Source: Darksidea phi
Taxonomy: Eukaryota > Ascomycota > Dothideomycetes > Pleosporales > Lentitheciaceae
DNA length: 64,000 nucleotides
NCBI GenBank assembly: GCA_030770425.1
Contig: JASJFT010000107.1
Coordinates: forward strand, 62,001-126,000
Direction: 5' to 3'
The notes beneath the pieces are model-generated. The model saw only the letters and a list, made by a program, of their open reading frames with translations, searched no databases and was not told the origin of the DNA. Position 1 is the first letter of the stretch; each line of letters starts with the position of its first letter. Shown here one piece after another: positions 33,680 through 45,079 of the stretch. The translations under genes were made by a program, and so were the position numbers.

Positions 33680-34600
33680 ATGGTCACACCCGCACTGCCT
33701 CCCGAGATATGGGGCCAGATCTTTACCTATATTGACAGCTTCAACCTATGGACGAGCTGTCGCAATATCTCTCGACTGCTGCGACAAGAGGTTGAAGGCG
33801 AAATAGCCAGGGCGCGCCTTTCCGACCTTAAGATCCGATGGACATGCCACAACCTTCTCGACAGATGGCAAGAAGTCCCGGTCTTGAAGACATCAAAGTT
33901 TCTCCGGTTTTCAAAGGACGGATCGCGCGCTCACTTCAGCATATGGACTGGCTACCGAGACTGCGGTGCATCCGGTTTGCCCTCCCCAGAAATCAAAGGA
34001 TTTGAAAAGGTGCCCTGGGACGCCGCCCATACCGAGAAGATCTTCACTGAAGCGATCAAGTTCAATGACCTAGAGCTTCGTGATCGCTGTTTCCAACGCC
34101 TACCATGGAGGATGTTGGAGGTTACTTTTGGCTGTTTCGTCAACGACCCCGACATTCCTGGATTGGATGTCAGTAGTGATTGGACTGAGTTATCTTTCGA
34201 GTGGAGAGAGCTACTTACTCGGTTCTATATGGACGAACGATACGTTTGCTCCTTGAAGCGCAAGGCCGCCCCCGAACAACCGGTGCTACCATATGCAGAA
34301 AGGGCGGAAAAGTCGCTTGAGACGCCTGAGCTGCGCGATGCATGGTGCTGCAGAGCCCAATGGGAGAGGCATTATGCCAAGGAAGATGCTCCTCTATACA
34401 AGGAAGCGTACTTGAGACGAGTGGCACGCTCACATCAGCAAGCCGGGAAGACATTCCACACAACCGATTTTACGCAGCAGGCGCATCACGAACTTCAGCA
34501 GGACTTGGAAACTCTCCGGTATTATCGAAATGAGGAAGTCATGAGACAGCTGCTTGCGAAAATGCCTACGGAGATTCTGCAGATGAGGGAGATCTGCTGA
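33680..34600 (+). CDS. F-box-like protein
   Basis: This is a 306-residue single-exon frame. Residues 5-40 (LPPEIWGQIFTYIDSFNLWT, then CRNISRLLRQEVE) resemble the F-box that recruits SKP1 in SCF ubiquitin ligases. The rest has no recognisable repeat domain and ends in a charged helical region (QQDLETLRYYRNEEVMRQLL). Its stop lies 34 bp from the end of the convergent gene at 34634. A role in substrate recognition is inference from the N-terminus alone. The gene is not obviously broken. Confidence 0.65.
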   Translation: MVTPALPPEIWGQIFTYIDSFNLWTSCRNISRLLRQEVEGEIARARLSDLKIRWTCHNLLDRWQEVPVLKTSKFLRFSKDGSRAHFSIWTGYRDCGASGLPSPEIKGFEKVPWDAAHTEKIFTEAIKFNDLELRDRCFQRLPWRMLEVTFGCFVNDPDIPGLDVSSDWTELSFEWRELLTRFYMDERYVCSLKRKAAPEQPVLPYAERAEKSLETPELRDAWCCRAQWERHYAKEDAPLYKEAYLRRVARSHQQAGKTFHTTDFTQQAHHELQQDLETLRYYRNEEVMRQLLAKMPTEILQMREIC

Positions 34601-34633
34601 TTTACCTAACTGATCACCAACGACACACCCTGC

Positions 34634-35530
34634 CTAGCCACTCAAAGCAACAAAATCCTGGTAGCTATGAATGGCGATTCCCGCAAACCCGTTGGATTCC
34701 TTTATAGCAATCTTCTCCACCGCGGCTAAGTCACTCATCAGCGTTGCCGCGGTCTTCCCAGCATAGCTAATTAACTCTGCTTCTGCGCAAAGACCGCTTG
34801 TCTCCACCGCCAACCAAACCGACTTCCCCGGATGCGCACCATTAACCGCCTTCAGCAACGGTGTCGCTATACCAAGCAGTTCCACTGGAGTATTGCGGTA
34901 CGTCATAAAGGTCACTGAGTCCAGATGCGGCAGCAGACACATGTCCAACGTGGTGTCATGGCAGGCCACAGTGTTTGCCCAGAAAGGAAGATCGGCTGCC
35001 ACAGGGAGGTCGAGGGGTTTGGCAAAGGACACCACGGTATCGGCGATTGAGAGTAGGGAGTCTACATGCGCTTTTTTGTTCGACATCCAGTCATCTAGTC
35101 CCCACGGTTCAACATCCATATGGATTCCTGAGAACCTCGCATTTGTAGATACATTGGCTTGATACTGAGCGATCTAATTGAGCTGGTGCTGTAATGTCGG
35201 CCCATTATCTGTCGTTCGTCCCATGATCCACTGCGCGTCACCGATTAAGGCCTCTACCGCTATGCCGCTGGCGTTGCATTTGGTGATGAAGGATTCCCAA
35301 ACGGGGTTGCCCATGTCGCGGTTAATAAGTGCGTGGACCCTGGTGATTCCATTGTCTGGGGAAGTGACGACAGATAGAAAGGTGGAGAGAGATGCGCTGT
35401 CTTTGATGAGATCGGATTCCCAAAGCCAGAGGGCACGGTTCGGTGTCGATGTCGTTCCGTGGGGTTGAGGTGAAACCGGCAAAGAGAGCGCCGGCGCTGC
35501 CAGTGCGAGGAGAAACGTGCACCAGTGCAT
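34634..35530 (-). pseudogene. Secreted TIM-barrel-like protein broken by one nonsense codon
   Basis: A signal peptide (MHWCTFLLALAAPALS) opens a frame that reads RALWLWESDLIKDSASLSTF and ends at TAG 35174..35176. The same frame resumes immediately with QYQANVSTNARFSGIHMDVE. It continues to 34634 with FWANTVACHDTTLDMCLLPH and DSVTFMTYRNTPVELLGIAT. This is a family of secreted fungal proteins with glycoside-hydrolase-like TIM-barrel appearance. Related proteins, as I know them, have Trp at the stop position, so TGG-to-TAG is the simplest cause. No GT-AG intron in the right phase removes it cleanly. All other parts look intact (299 codons), suggesting recent loss. Readthrough cannot be excluded. 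Confidence 0.75.
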
Positions 35531-36114
35531 ATTCTAAAGAGTGGCTACGCAAATCGTTGCGTGAAAATGGTTCAAAAACGAGCGACTGATGAAGAAGATG
35601 AACAACAAAACCTACGAAGTAACTCTCGCAGATGGCGAGCAGGCTGCCCTTATGTCGTCGGAAATTACGCAGTCGAGCTACTAGTAGTCCTCCTGCAGAC
35701 ATCCTCCATGTTTCATGTTAGAGCAACGAACAATTCTGGACAGTTCGCAGCGCGTGAACAAGACAGATGTTGGGCGTTTAGGGAGCACGCTATAAAGCGC
35801 TACGCGTTGACTCGCTACCCCGGTGTCGCACACCCGGCTCCTCTGAGGAGAGTCCATCGTAAATGCTCATGTTTGATGAAACAACTGTCCCCTTAGTGGG
35901 ACCCGAAACGTGTGCGAGCCGCCCCTAGCCTTCGTTGCGTTAGGCCTGGTTGGCATTCTTAGCGCAATCTACGATGTCGATCATTCGGCCGGGGGTTCAT
36001 ATCCACTCACAGCCACACACGCCACATCATCGACCGCGGATGACGCTGGATATAGTAAGATAATCCTACATTGTATATATGAAGTAGTTAAAGTCCTAAC
36101 CTACGTACCTTTGA
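35531..36114. other. Intergenic region, no gene recognised
   Basis: Upstream flank of the broken secreted protein. The 35525..35896 open frame shows no motif. Confidence 0.35.
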
Positions 36115-36402
36115 GGGGCGGGAGAACTGCGTGTAGCTCTCTTCTGGGCACTCGACGAAGCCGCCGGCGAGCCACCCAGCCACGAAGAGTCCGACACTCA
36201 GCAACGCTCCGCTCTAGAAGCAACATTGTCAGAACTGGTGCAAGATATTCTCGCATCAAGGAATGGAGAGTCGCCGCCGCGTTTTGAACAAGCACTCCGT
36301 CTGTCTCATCTGATTGCTTTCCTCGGCGTCGACCAGGAGCAAGAGCAAGGGCGAGAGGCTTTGCGCGCACATATCCCTCGGATATGGAGGCATTTGGTAT
36401 AG
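36115..36402 (+). other. Open frame without start codon, possible gene relic or last exon
   Basis: After a TGA at 36112, the plus strand is open for 95 codons with no ATG. It reads GELRVALFWALDEAAGEPPS, then ATLSELVQDILASRN and RFEQALRLSHLIAFLGVDQE, to a TAG at 36400..36402. The composition is strongly protein-like (amphipathic helices). An acceptor-like TTGAG precedes it. It may be the 3' exon of a gene whose upstream exons I cannot find, or a relic. Confidence 0.35.
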
Positions 36403-36871
36403 ATGAGGCCGCTTTCCAACGTTGGAAGTAGGATGCAACATCGGAGGGTGAAGAGTGCAATGATCTAGAGGACAAAACCTTCTCACTCGACCCTTGTTAG
36501 GGCAGGGAGATGGACTGTTGGGCGACGGCAAAAATTTGGTGGTATTCAAGTATTTGCCCGGTAATAATGGGACGTGCATACCACAAAATTAACGTAGAAA
36601 AGTCCAAACATATACATTGATGGAATTGAACATCTTTCATGATCGACAGTACTGGGTACAGCTCTAGGCCTGTATAAGGTGTGGGTACAGCACATCTACT
36701 GTGTACACACTCCTACTGTGTTTCGTGCGGACCTTACAAAAGATACTCCAATTGTGCAAATCCAACAAAAAATGCAGCGAGGCTGCTGACCAAAGACATC
36801 TGAAAGCCATGCCGAGCTCTCCGTAATAAGTGTCTTGCCAATATACGCAATTACCAACGTTAACAGTCCGT

Positions 36872-39511
36872 CTATTCCCCTCTTTCTACCCTCAAATCAG
36901 CAGCACGTTCATCCAAGTACTCCTGAACAGCCTTTGCTGCAATGTCTGCAAGCGGAGTAGGTAGCCTCTCTTCTGGACCCAACTTTCTGGCTTTGCGAAG
37001 GCGCTTCTCTTCCTTCTCGACATCGATGAGTTCCCGAATTGTCTCGTTCACCATTATATACGAGTACCAAGTACCGGTGTGCCATTCCGCTTCCTGCGGT
37101 CGAAGTATACTGTGAATATTACCTATTTCTGCTGCAATTTTTGCACTCATCCCCTGCAGGATGATAATACAATCCGAATGAGCGATGAGGTAATCCATTT
37201 GGAGACGAGGCAACGCTTCCTCGAGATATACTTGCAGCTTCTCGAGGAACGGAACGACGCCAAGCTCGTCAATGTAGGACTTTTGCTTGCGCTTCGGGAC
37301 ACCTAGCTGCATCTCTGCATCGAAGCGGTAGAGAGCTTGTATAAGTGTAATATCTCCGTGAAGGTATTCGCGTAGGATTTGAATGGTCGTCGATGTGTGA
37401 AGCTGGTACGTCTTCTTAGAACGCATTTCAGAAGCTTTAAGATCGCGACCGTGGCGCACGAGCTGTTTCCCTTGCTGCATGGCTTTTAATGAGGTCCCCA
37501 TCGCCACTCTCATTCGTGAAAGCATCGCTTGCGGGTCGGTTGGGAATGTTAGTCCCATGAAAAGCTCTTGGCTATGCAGCTCCGAGATCTGCTGAAACAT
37601 ATTGCGTTCCTCCCCAGGTTGAAGTCGACCTGTCTGGGCGAGTGCGTTATAAAGGTGGCACATAGAAAAGACGTGCGGCGAAGTGTTCACCACGTCTATA
37701 CCCAATTCCTCATGGAGCATAAGGATCGCGAAACGCAGCTTGCCATCGTAAGCTGGGTTTATAGAAAGAAGGAGGTGTTCATCATCTGAGATGGGAATTG
37801 CTCCTTCTAGATCACGCTGTGTTTCGGGTGTCTCCACTGCTAGTCGTTGGCGGCGAGCTTCAGGTACTGGCCACTCTGACATCCACTCGTGAATGGCTCG
37901 AAGCCTGTCCATTAGCTTGTGATCCTTAACCCCTGGTAGGAATTCTTCGATATATATAATCTGCTGTCCAAGATTACTGGCTCGTTTCGAGAGCTGGAGG
38001 GGCACCAGGACCCGATCCTGCGGATCTGTAACGCGAAGAGCGAGAACCAATTCAGCTGCCAGTCCCGCTTGTAGCCCGACGGATCCTTGATTGTTGACAG
38101 ATTGAAGGACTCGAGATATCTCGTCCAGCGTCGTGGGTAATAGAGGCTGATTACGGTCGCGTTGTGACTTCATCCAGCCCGGCTCTTCCCAAAAGTTACT
38201 GCGAATAGCCTACAACCTGTTAGCGGGCACCATAAAAATGCGAACAGTGATGAATTCACTTACGGATTCGAGGCCAAGATCCATCAAATACTGAACCAAA
38301 ATAGTATCCTTTTCTTCCATGTCCTGATCGACTGTGTCTGGACCACGAGCGTGTAATAGTCTGAGAGGAAGCCTATAGGCGTTCTGGCCAACCTCTCGTC
38401 TTGATTTCGCGATATCGCCGAGCGTTCCAAGGGGGAGAAACATCAGCTCGTTTGGGTCCAGCTCGAATTGTATACTCTGGATACCGCTGACCTCGTTGAT
38501 GTGAAGGCGGTATCTTTCTTCTTGTTGACCCATATAGGCAACAGCAGCTTCGGTAATGATCGCAGCAACAGCAGTGTCGGTCAAAGTCTTCTGGCTCGGC
38601 TTGGGGTCCGGATTGATAGCATCGGCAACTATTTCCTCTTGAAGATCTTCCGTCTTACTTTCCAGAGCCTCTTTCGTGTCATTGTCATTGCTCTCTTCGA
38701 TCTTTTGTTCCTCTAGTACTTGTGAGCCTTCTGCGGGCCCATAAGGACTGGTGCCGCTCCATGTCTTTACACTATAATACCAAGCCCGACCTGCTTCTGT
38801 GAGAAGGCATATATACTGTAAGCGAGCTTCTTCCTCCTTGCTCAGCTTCGGCCGGTAGATTGCCCTGGTGGTGCTTGTTGAAGAAGCTTCAGGAGTATCG
38901 CTCGCATAGCCTTCGTCATGCGCCGGCTCTAAATTTTCTGCGGTGGGGTCTGCGTGTTTCAGTTTGTCGTACAGGGTACCAAGAGTTTCGCCAACTAGCG
39001 CGGTTTGGCCCTGGGTGTTGGGCGCGCTGGCAACTGGTTGGACACGCACACGATCCTTGATAAGATCGTGCACAGTTGCCAGTACCTGATTGAAGTAGCG
39101 GTGGCCTTCGTTGTCAAGCGGATCTGTAGACTCGTCCTCGGCATACCGCGCGGCGTAACGCTCCCGAGTATTCAGGCAATCCCTGTAGCAACGCCACACG
39201 ACTCGAGGCATCGTGAGCGTAAACTGGAGGGTGGCAATGAACCTCGCTTGCTTCTGGATCTCGTCGGTGCTGATGAGGTACCTTCGGGGTGGACGTTGGA
39301 CACCTGCGGGTTGCGGAGTTGGGCGATTTAGCGGTAACAGCCCAGCTTCCTTGGCTTGTTTACGCAACTTTCCTTTAAGTCGACCAGTTCTTGCAGCGGA
39401 TGTGTCGATCTCGTGATCCTTCTCGACATAGTTGCCATGATCTTCTGCGGCTTGGATGAACCAAGATAACCAAGCTTCGGTGTCGATCTTGTACTTCTCG
39501 TAGCCACTCAT
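36872..39511 (-). CDS. DUF6604-domain protein
   Basis: Two exons (38264..39511 and 36872..38209) are separated by a 54-nt intron (38210..38263, GTAAGT to TGTAG) and encode 861 residues. The N-terminus reads YEKYKIDTEAWLSWFIQAAE, then RLKGKLRKQAKEAG and a block with ISTDEIQKQARFIA. This matches the fungal DUF6604 domain, which begins with a YxxYKxxTE motif. A low-complexity acidic linker follows (about residues 220-300). Most of the C-terminal half is predicted helical (MRVAMGTSLKAMQQGKQLVR, ALPRLQMDYLIAHSDCIIIL). There is no membrane segment. The function is unknown; DUF6604 proteins often sit in accessory regions beside HET/NLR genes, as here. Confidence 0.85.
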
Positions 39512-40792
39512 GGTTCCTCTCTGCTCGGGTATGGGAAATAAATGTCGTCGATGGAAGGAGTGGAGTCGTCTTCAAGGCCGTTGCCGAATAGCTTGGTTGA
39601 GAAGTATAAACTAGGTCGGAAAGGAAACAAATTCAACCAATTTATAGAAGGGCTCAAAATATCGAGCTCTAAAAGCTCTAAACGATGACGAAACTTCGGC
39701 GGGAGATAGCTGGGGAAAGACTATTGCCACTACCAAAGATAATTGGCTAAACAGAGCATGAAAGAGAAGCGCAGGGATGAACATTACCCTTCCCGGCAGT
39801 GACCCCGATCTTGAGCTAAGGGGCCAAATTTTCAGCTTATGGATTTTAAACGGCAAGCACGTGTTCGATCACTCACTAGCATTACGTAGAAGATTTCCAA
39901 AAGCGGAAGTGGAGAGAGAAGAGGAGACGAAAAGAGTGACAGTTATATACAGATGGTACAATGGGTTGCTACTAGCCTACGGAGTAAGAGCAAGAAATCA
40001 AAAGGATCCTGATTTATATAATAGGTTTACAACCCATATATAGTGCTGCGGTATTATAAAAGTAGAAATAACAACCGGATACCCTTCTCCTAGTAGGCTC
40101 AAGATGTCTTTAAATACTACGTACGGCTAGTTGTTTGCGCCCAACAATTATTGAAACAGGTCAGTATCAAACTGTTTGCTATCAAACATGAACTGTAAAC
40201 GTGCCCCGCTTGAGCAAACTCAGAGAGATGACCACCTTCAATAGAGCTAATGTAAATATGCATTTTGAAATGCTCCGGCTCCGAGGTTTTTGGAAAGATC
40301 ATTAGTGTTGAAGCCGTGTGCTCGACCCGTGCATATAGAATTAAGTATCTGACATTGTGTATTCTGACACGAATGGCCCTAAAGCAAAGTCGTAAGCAAA
40401 CTAGCTATGCAACTGTCCTTAATCAAACCATGCACGATCATCCCCAAAAAGACTCATTCTAATTCTTCGTCCGACACCTCCCTCATACCTAGGCCTAACT
40501 TCGCCACCCACCTCACTAGAAAACTCAGTTCCTCCCGTACGAGCAGCGATGCTAGCCTCCAGTGTTTCGAATCGCAGTTTTTAAAATGAATTAGAGAGGG
40601 GCTTGCAATACATTAGGTGCGGGCACAACAGAACACACCTGATGCTTGGGCCCTCGAGCTTTACTATGTTTTGAGCAATTTTCTTCGGGTCAACAAAGCT
40701 ACTCAAGAAGACTCGGGAGATTCAACCAAACTAAGCACCCTAAACAACCTAGCGACAGAGCTGATGGACGTACGCTTTGATTTCTCACTCGC
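39512..40792. other. A/T-rich intergenic region
   Basis: This is the promoter of the DUF6604 gene and the 3' flank of the ankyrin gene. Composition is A/T-rich around 39940-40180. Open frames are short and without motif. Confidence 0.4.
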
Positions 40793-42181
40793 TCAACTTC
40801 CCTTGGGGTTAACCCAAATCATCACCTCCTTACACCCACTTCCCATACTCTGCACAATCGCCCCCAACATGATAGCGAGCTTCTTCGGAACATGTATGAC
40901 AACCTCCACAATGCATCTCGCTAGCAGCCAGAGGATACAGCCAAGAGTGCCAAACAAAGCCTTGAACACGTCATAGCTTATCTCTCCAAACTTACAAAGC
41001 CATTCCCAAAGTTTCTTTGGTGCGTCGACGAAGATGGCGTGCAGGAAGATCTCAAAGCCGTCCAGCATGTCCTTGATTGTGATACGGCGGAAGAACGACG
41101 CAATAGCGGCGAACATCGTATGAAGAAGGGAGAGGAGATGGGTGAGGATGTGTTTTATGTCGTGCCCAAACTTCTTGAGACCACCCCACAACCATATCAA
41201 AACAATCCTTGCGGCTTTCGGAGTCCTTTTGATGAATTTACAGATATCCGCCAGCATCTCTTTCACCGTGATGGGAATCTCTTTGATAAGCCCCCAAATT
41301 TTCTTTGGGGTTTTCTTCGACCATTCTGCGATTATCTTTGGGATTTCCTTACGATGCTCTTTCAACCACTTGGCTCTGCGGATAGTAGGCTCAACGATCA
41401 AGCACTTGGGTACTTCCCAGACAAGGAATTTTGGGAGGTACCATAGCAAGACATGAAAGAACCTGTATATGCTCTTCATCGCCCTTTTAGCCCGGCACAT
41501 TGTTTTATGGTGTTTCGTTCTCCATCGTCGCCATCCGCCGCCTCTCCGCGCTGGTAGATATTTGACTATCTCCTTGTGGCCGTTGGTGGCGGCTAGTCGT
41601 AACGCATGTTGACCGTCTGGTGCAATGATCGAATCGTCGGCATGATATGTCTCCATAAGAAGTTTGACGATGGTTAGATTACCCTTTTCGGCCGCGAATT
41701 GTAACGGTGTGCGATACGTCTTCACGGGCGCTTTCCCAGAGCGCCGACCCGGTAGACCAATCGTGACTCCAAAGGCATTGACATCGGCTTCGAAGTCCAT
41801 CAATTGCTGCACCGTCCTCACATTTCCCGCCTCCACTGCAACAAGAAGCGGCGTGCGTTGATTCTCGTTCGTCGTTTCAGTCGTCACTAGTCCCGACTCG
41901 ATAAGCAGTGCAACAACTTCATCCTGCTTCGACCTGATTGCTTCAAAAAACAGTTTCACGATCTGTCGGCGCCGGCGGTACGGGACAAAGACTTGGTATC
42001 GCCGATCCACAAGCCGAGGACCGGTCGGATATTGGACAATAGGTAGTACACCCCCGTCATTGAGTGCCTCATCCACAAGTTGGTGCACACGGTCGCGTAA
42101 ACTTGTCTCGTGTTCTGTGTATGACGGTAGGGTAAGGTCGTCATATGCCAGTTCGTATGACGTTGACGGGTTAGCATCCAT
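40793..42181 (-). CDS. Ankyrin-repeat protein with basic, hydrophobic C-terminal half
   Basis: I take the start at the ATG opening MDANPSTSYELAYDDLTLPS (462 residues). The frame is open 66 codons further upstream, but that part is leader-like. Ankyrin units fill about residues 75-215: RTPLLVAVEAGNVRTVQQLM, TPLQFAAEKGNLTIVKLLME and HALRLAATNGHKEIVKYL. The C-terminal 240 residues are an unusual run of Trp/Lys/Ile-rich segments (WLKEHRKEIPKIIAEWSKKT, then several near-hydrophobic helices such as MLDGFEIFLHAIFV). This could lie on or insert into membranes. The stop at 40793 comes in mid-pattern, so a 3' intron or truncation is possible. Ankyrins sense partners in many fungal NLR-type proteins; no effector domain is recognised here. 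Confidence 0.75.
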   Translation of the reverse strand: MDANPSTSYELAYDDLTLPSYTEHETSLRDRVHQLVDEALNDGGVLPIVQYPTGPRLVDRRYQVFVPYRRRRQIVKLFFEAIRSKQDEVVALLIESGLVTTETTNENQRTPLLVAVEAGNVRTVQQLMDFEADVNAFGVTIGLPGRRSGKAPVKTYRTPLQFAAEKGNLTIVKLLMETYHADDSIIAPDGQHALRLAATNGHKEIVKYLPARRGGGWRRWRTKHHKTMCRAKRAMKSIYRFFHVLLWYLPKFLVWEVPKCLIVEPTIRRAKWLKEHRKEIPKIIAEWSKKTPKKIWGLIKEIPITVKEMLADICKFIKRTPKAARIVLIWLWGGLKKFGHDIKHILTHLLSLLHTMFAAIASFFRRITIKDMLDGFEIFLHAIFVDAPKKLWEWLCKFGEISYDVFKALFGTLGCILWLLARCIVEVVIHVPKKLAIMLGAIVQSMGSGCKEVMIWVNPKGS

Positions 42182-43507
42182 CGTGTCGCTCTGGTTCTGA
42201 TTCGAAAGCGATGGGCCGAAAGTTTTGGCTGTAGACACTGCTAAGCGATGAGTTGCAATGTAATGAAGCGGGGAGACTGATGTATTAGTTTGAGCACTCG
42301 CTAAGCAGAGGCTGTGTTCGTGCCGTGGCGCAGAAGGACTTGCGATTGTACAGCCTCGTCCCGGTGCCGAAAACCTCACAAGGTCAACTGGTCAAATTTA
42401 CCGGGGGGGCGAGCTGGTATTTATGTAGGAGGGGGCAGGTTTGGATAGTTAATTCGCTGTTGCCTTAGAAGAGTCGCTCATAACCAGCAGCTGGTACGAT
42501 GACGGCATTGCTGCTCGCCCCCACCGAATACGAGCATGTGAAAGTTCTTCGTGCAGTTGGAATACTTTCGATGCCACAGCGTCACCTGTTGTAGAGGTAT
42601 GAAGCGCATACTTATTTGAATGCGTTTCGGAAACATCTGCTGTTTCTTAGCACATTGTGACGATATAGTTGGCGTCGCGAAGGCAAACTCAGTGAGTGGG
42701 TGCTCAGACAATTTCCGTTGCCTTTTCACGCTGTGATCAAAGGGTTGAAGATTGGTTCTATCATCATAGTTCGTACCAGCAAGGAAAGACTGGGTACATA
42801 CTAAAGCCTGAATGACTGGCGCACAAAGTTACCTCAACGTATATGCGCAGGCAAAAGAAACTCGCTACCCAAATTGATTGATCACTGGAAACCTTAGATA
42901 ACAACGCGGGACGGCCGGCAGAGGCTATGGCATCGCTAATCGGGTGTCCCAGAAAGAAAGGTATGTTGCCACGGGTAGACACAAGTATATGTGAAGAGAG
43001 CAGAGACGTCGTTAACAAGGCCAGACAGCGGGGAGTGAATGCTAAAGTTTTTTTTGGCGGGGGATGCGAGCTCGGGCCTCGGAGCTAAACCATTCTGGAA
43101 TCGGCGACATTTGCTTCAAGGTGTTTCTTTAGCGTCACTTTTCTGGGTCCTTTCATACACACAAACCTATTTCCAATACAATAAGCACTCAAAGGTAAAG
43201 TTGACCAGCACCCGATAGCGTCGTTTCAACACGCTGATACGTCATGCCGCAGCAGGATGTCGATATTGTCAACAAAACGGTCGCTTCGTCGCAATGTTTG
43301 TTATATTGATGCTTAACTGTAGCAAGTATCTGATCCTGATACGTTAATTAGACCTACATCTTTTAATCCGTATAAAATGAGGAAGGCATCGTTGACAGCT
43401 CGTACCCCCCTCAGGAACGCTTTGAGCAGCACACCAAATATGGTTCCGCTTCCATCAACCATGTACGCGGAAGCGAAACCAACCATTTTCACAACATTCA
43501 TAAGTCT
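42182..43507. other. Intergenic region, no gene recognised
   Basis: Upstream flank of the ankyrin gene. Minus-strand frames near 42478-43018 and 43313-43501 are short and show no domain. Confidence 0.4.
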
Positions 43508-44322
43508 TCAGAACTTATACAAAATCTTCGCCCGCTTGACTTGACAGATCTGCACCATTGCGACCTCACGCCATCCCCGCGGATCCACTCTGAGACCGAC
43601 CCGGACCTCGACTTGTTTCTCTAAATCCACGTGGCGACCGAGGAGGTTCAGCTTCCCATACTTGCCCTTGATGGCATCATACGGGATGTGTTCCGTCTGC
43701 TTTTGATATACCAAAGGAGTCGGTCTTGGTCCCGGTCCTCAACTCTAATATTGAACGGGGGAAATTCCTGAATATCACTATGAGTAGAGCTGCTCAATTT
43801 GCTACATCGGGTGGTTGACAGCCCACATGATAGACATGAATGACTGAATGAACCAAACTGCCATGTGGCTTTTGATTCCATCACGGAAGGCTTACTTAGG
43901 CCTGGATAATTGTCATTCTTCGATGCTAATGCGAACAGTGCTTGTCGGTTCGATGCGAAGTGTCTTGTCGGTGCCCGCACAGCATATGACTTTCGCTTCG
44001 TCGCACCTCTAGAGGGCTCACGCATGAGATCTTTTAGCGTACCAGCAGGTCTACTTGGTGGGCTCATCGGTGAAGGTATGGGCCGTGGTACGGCTACTGT
44101 TTCTGAAGTGACGATCGGAACATTGACGCTTTGGGGAGCTGTAGGTGCAGGTGGCAAGGCATATCTCGACGTACCTTCTAAAGGATTCCACTCTAAATTC
44201 CTAGAAGTGTACGCTCGTTCTGTCTCTCCCTTGGGCGATGGCATCTTTTGCGACGAGCTTGAAGTGGGTTGCGAAGAGCTCAAGTTGTTCGAATAGACAC
44301 AGGGCTTCGACACCCGCTGCAT
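43508..44322 (-). CDS. Ser/Pro-rich hypothetical protein
   Basis: The preferred model has two exons (43896..44322 and 43508..43737) with a 158-nt GTAAGC-AG intron and encodes 218 residues. The first exon is Ser/Pro-rich (VAVPRPIPSPMSPPSRPAGT, then TLKDLMREPSRGATKRKS). The second is a compact charged block (YDAIKGKYGKLNLLGRHVDL, then VGLRVDPRGWREVAMVQICQ). Removing the intron joins the frames exactly, which supports it. The frame is also open upstream to 44520, but that stretch contains the dispersed repeat at 44359..44411. I therefore prefer the Met at 44322. No domain is recognised. It is the first gene downstream of the NLR gene on the same strand. Confidence 0.45.
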
Positions 44323-44358
44323 CGACGGCCCATAATCCCATAATTCGAGACTGGTAAT

Positions 44359-44411
44359 GTCAATCCTTACGTGCCGGGACACCCGGCGTGACGGGACACT
44401 TTTTCTTTCGG
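44359..44411 (+). repeat. Dispersed 53-bp repeat, copy A
   Basis: This copy is 83% identical (44 of 53) to the reverse complement of 49248..49300. Eight of the nine differences are transitions. The block ACGGGACACTTTTTCTTTCG is identical in both. Weaker similarity continues for some 40 bp beyond one end. Confidence 0.8.
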
Positions 44412-45079
44412 TACCTCGGGTTGTTCGCAGCGTCCTTGTATACAGAAGAGCGCCATATGTATCCATTCTCGGCTTTCGTTCTTCCATCACACCAGCTCCC
44501 GGCGTTAAAAAGCACATCACCGACCATGTTATCGTTCGTTCTCTTAGTACTATCGAGTGAGTCTCCTACAACACTACGCCGCTCGATCACGGTAATAAAT
44601 ATCTACAAAGAGCTCGGTGGACTTAAAGGGAAGTCAAGATGGCTAAAACTCTCACTAGCGTCTTAAAAGGTCGATTGTAGGTAGGAAGTGTGCATTCCGG
44701 CAGTTTCTCCGCGCAGACGGAACTTGCAGTAGCGTACTGAAATATCTGCGATCAGCACAGCGCAGTGTGGCTAAGAACTGCGGCTTTGAGCCTCATGCCT
44801 CAGGTAGCTCTTATCTCCGGCTGTACAGGTAGCTGTTCCTCCAGTCGTGCACGCACGCCTTACACAGAGCTACGTCCGCTTTTTGTACAGGTCTCTATAC
44901 ACAAAAAATATAGTAAAGGCAGCAAAACTCCAAGTTCTAAGAAGTGATCTTGCAGGGCTTATAGATACCTTACAGAGAAAACACCTTTGAAAGCTATACT
45001 AGACAAGCGAGCTTGATCGCATGTGGCTTCGCGAATTAGATGACATGCAAGGAGAGCGTGCCTTGGGCTCATCATTGAG

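Noticed and set aside
43910..44296. 128-codon plus-strand frame with Gly-rich sequence
   Set aside because: Opposite strand encodes a better supported two-exon Ser/Pro-rich protein; the plus frame looks like its shadow.
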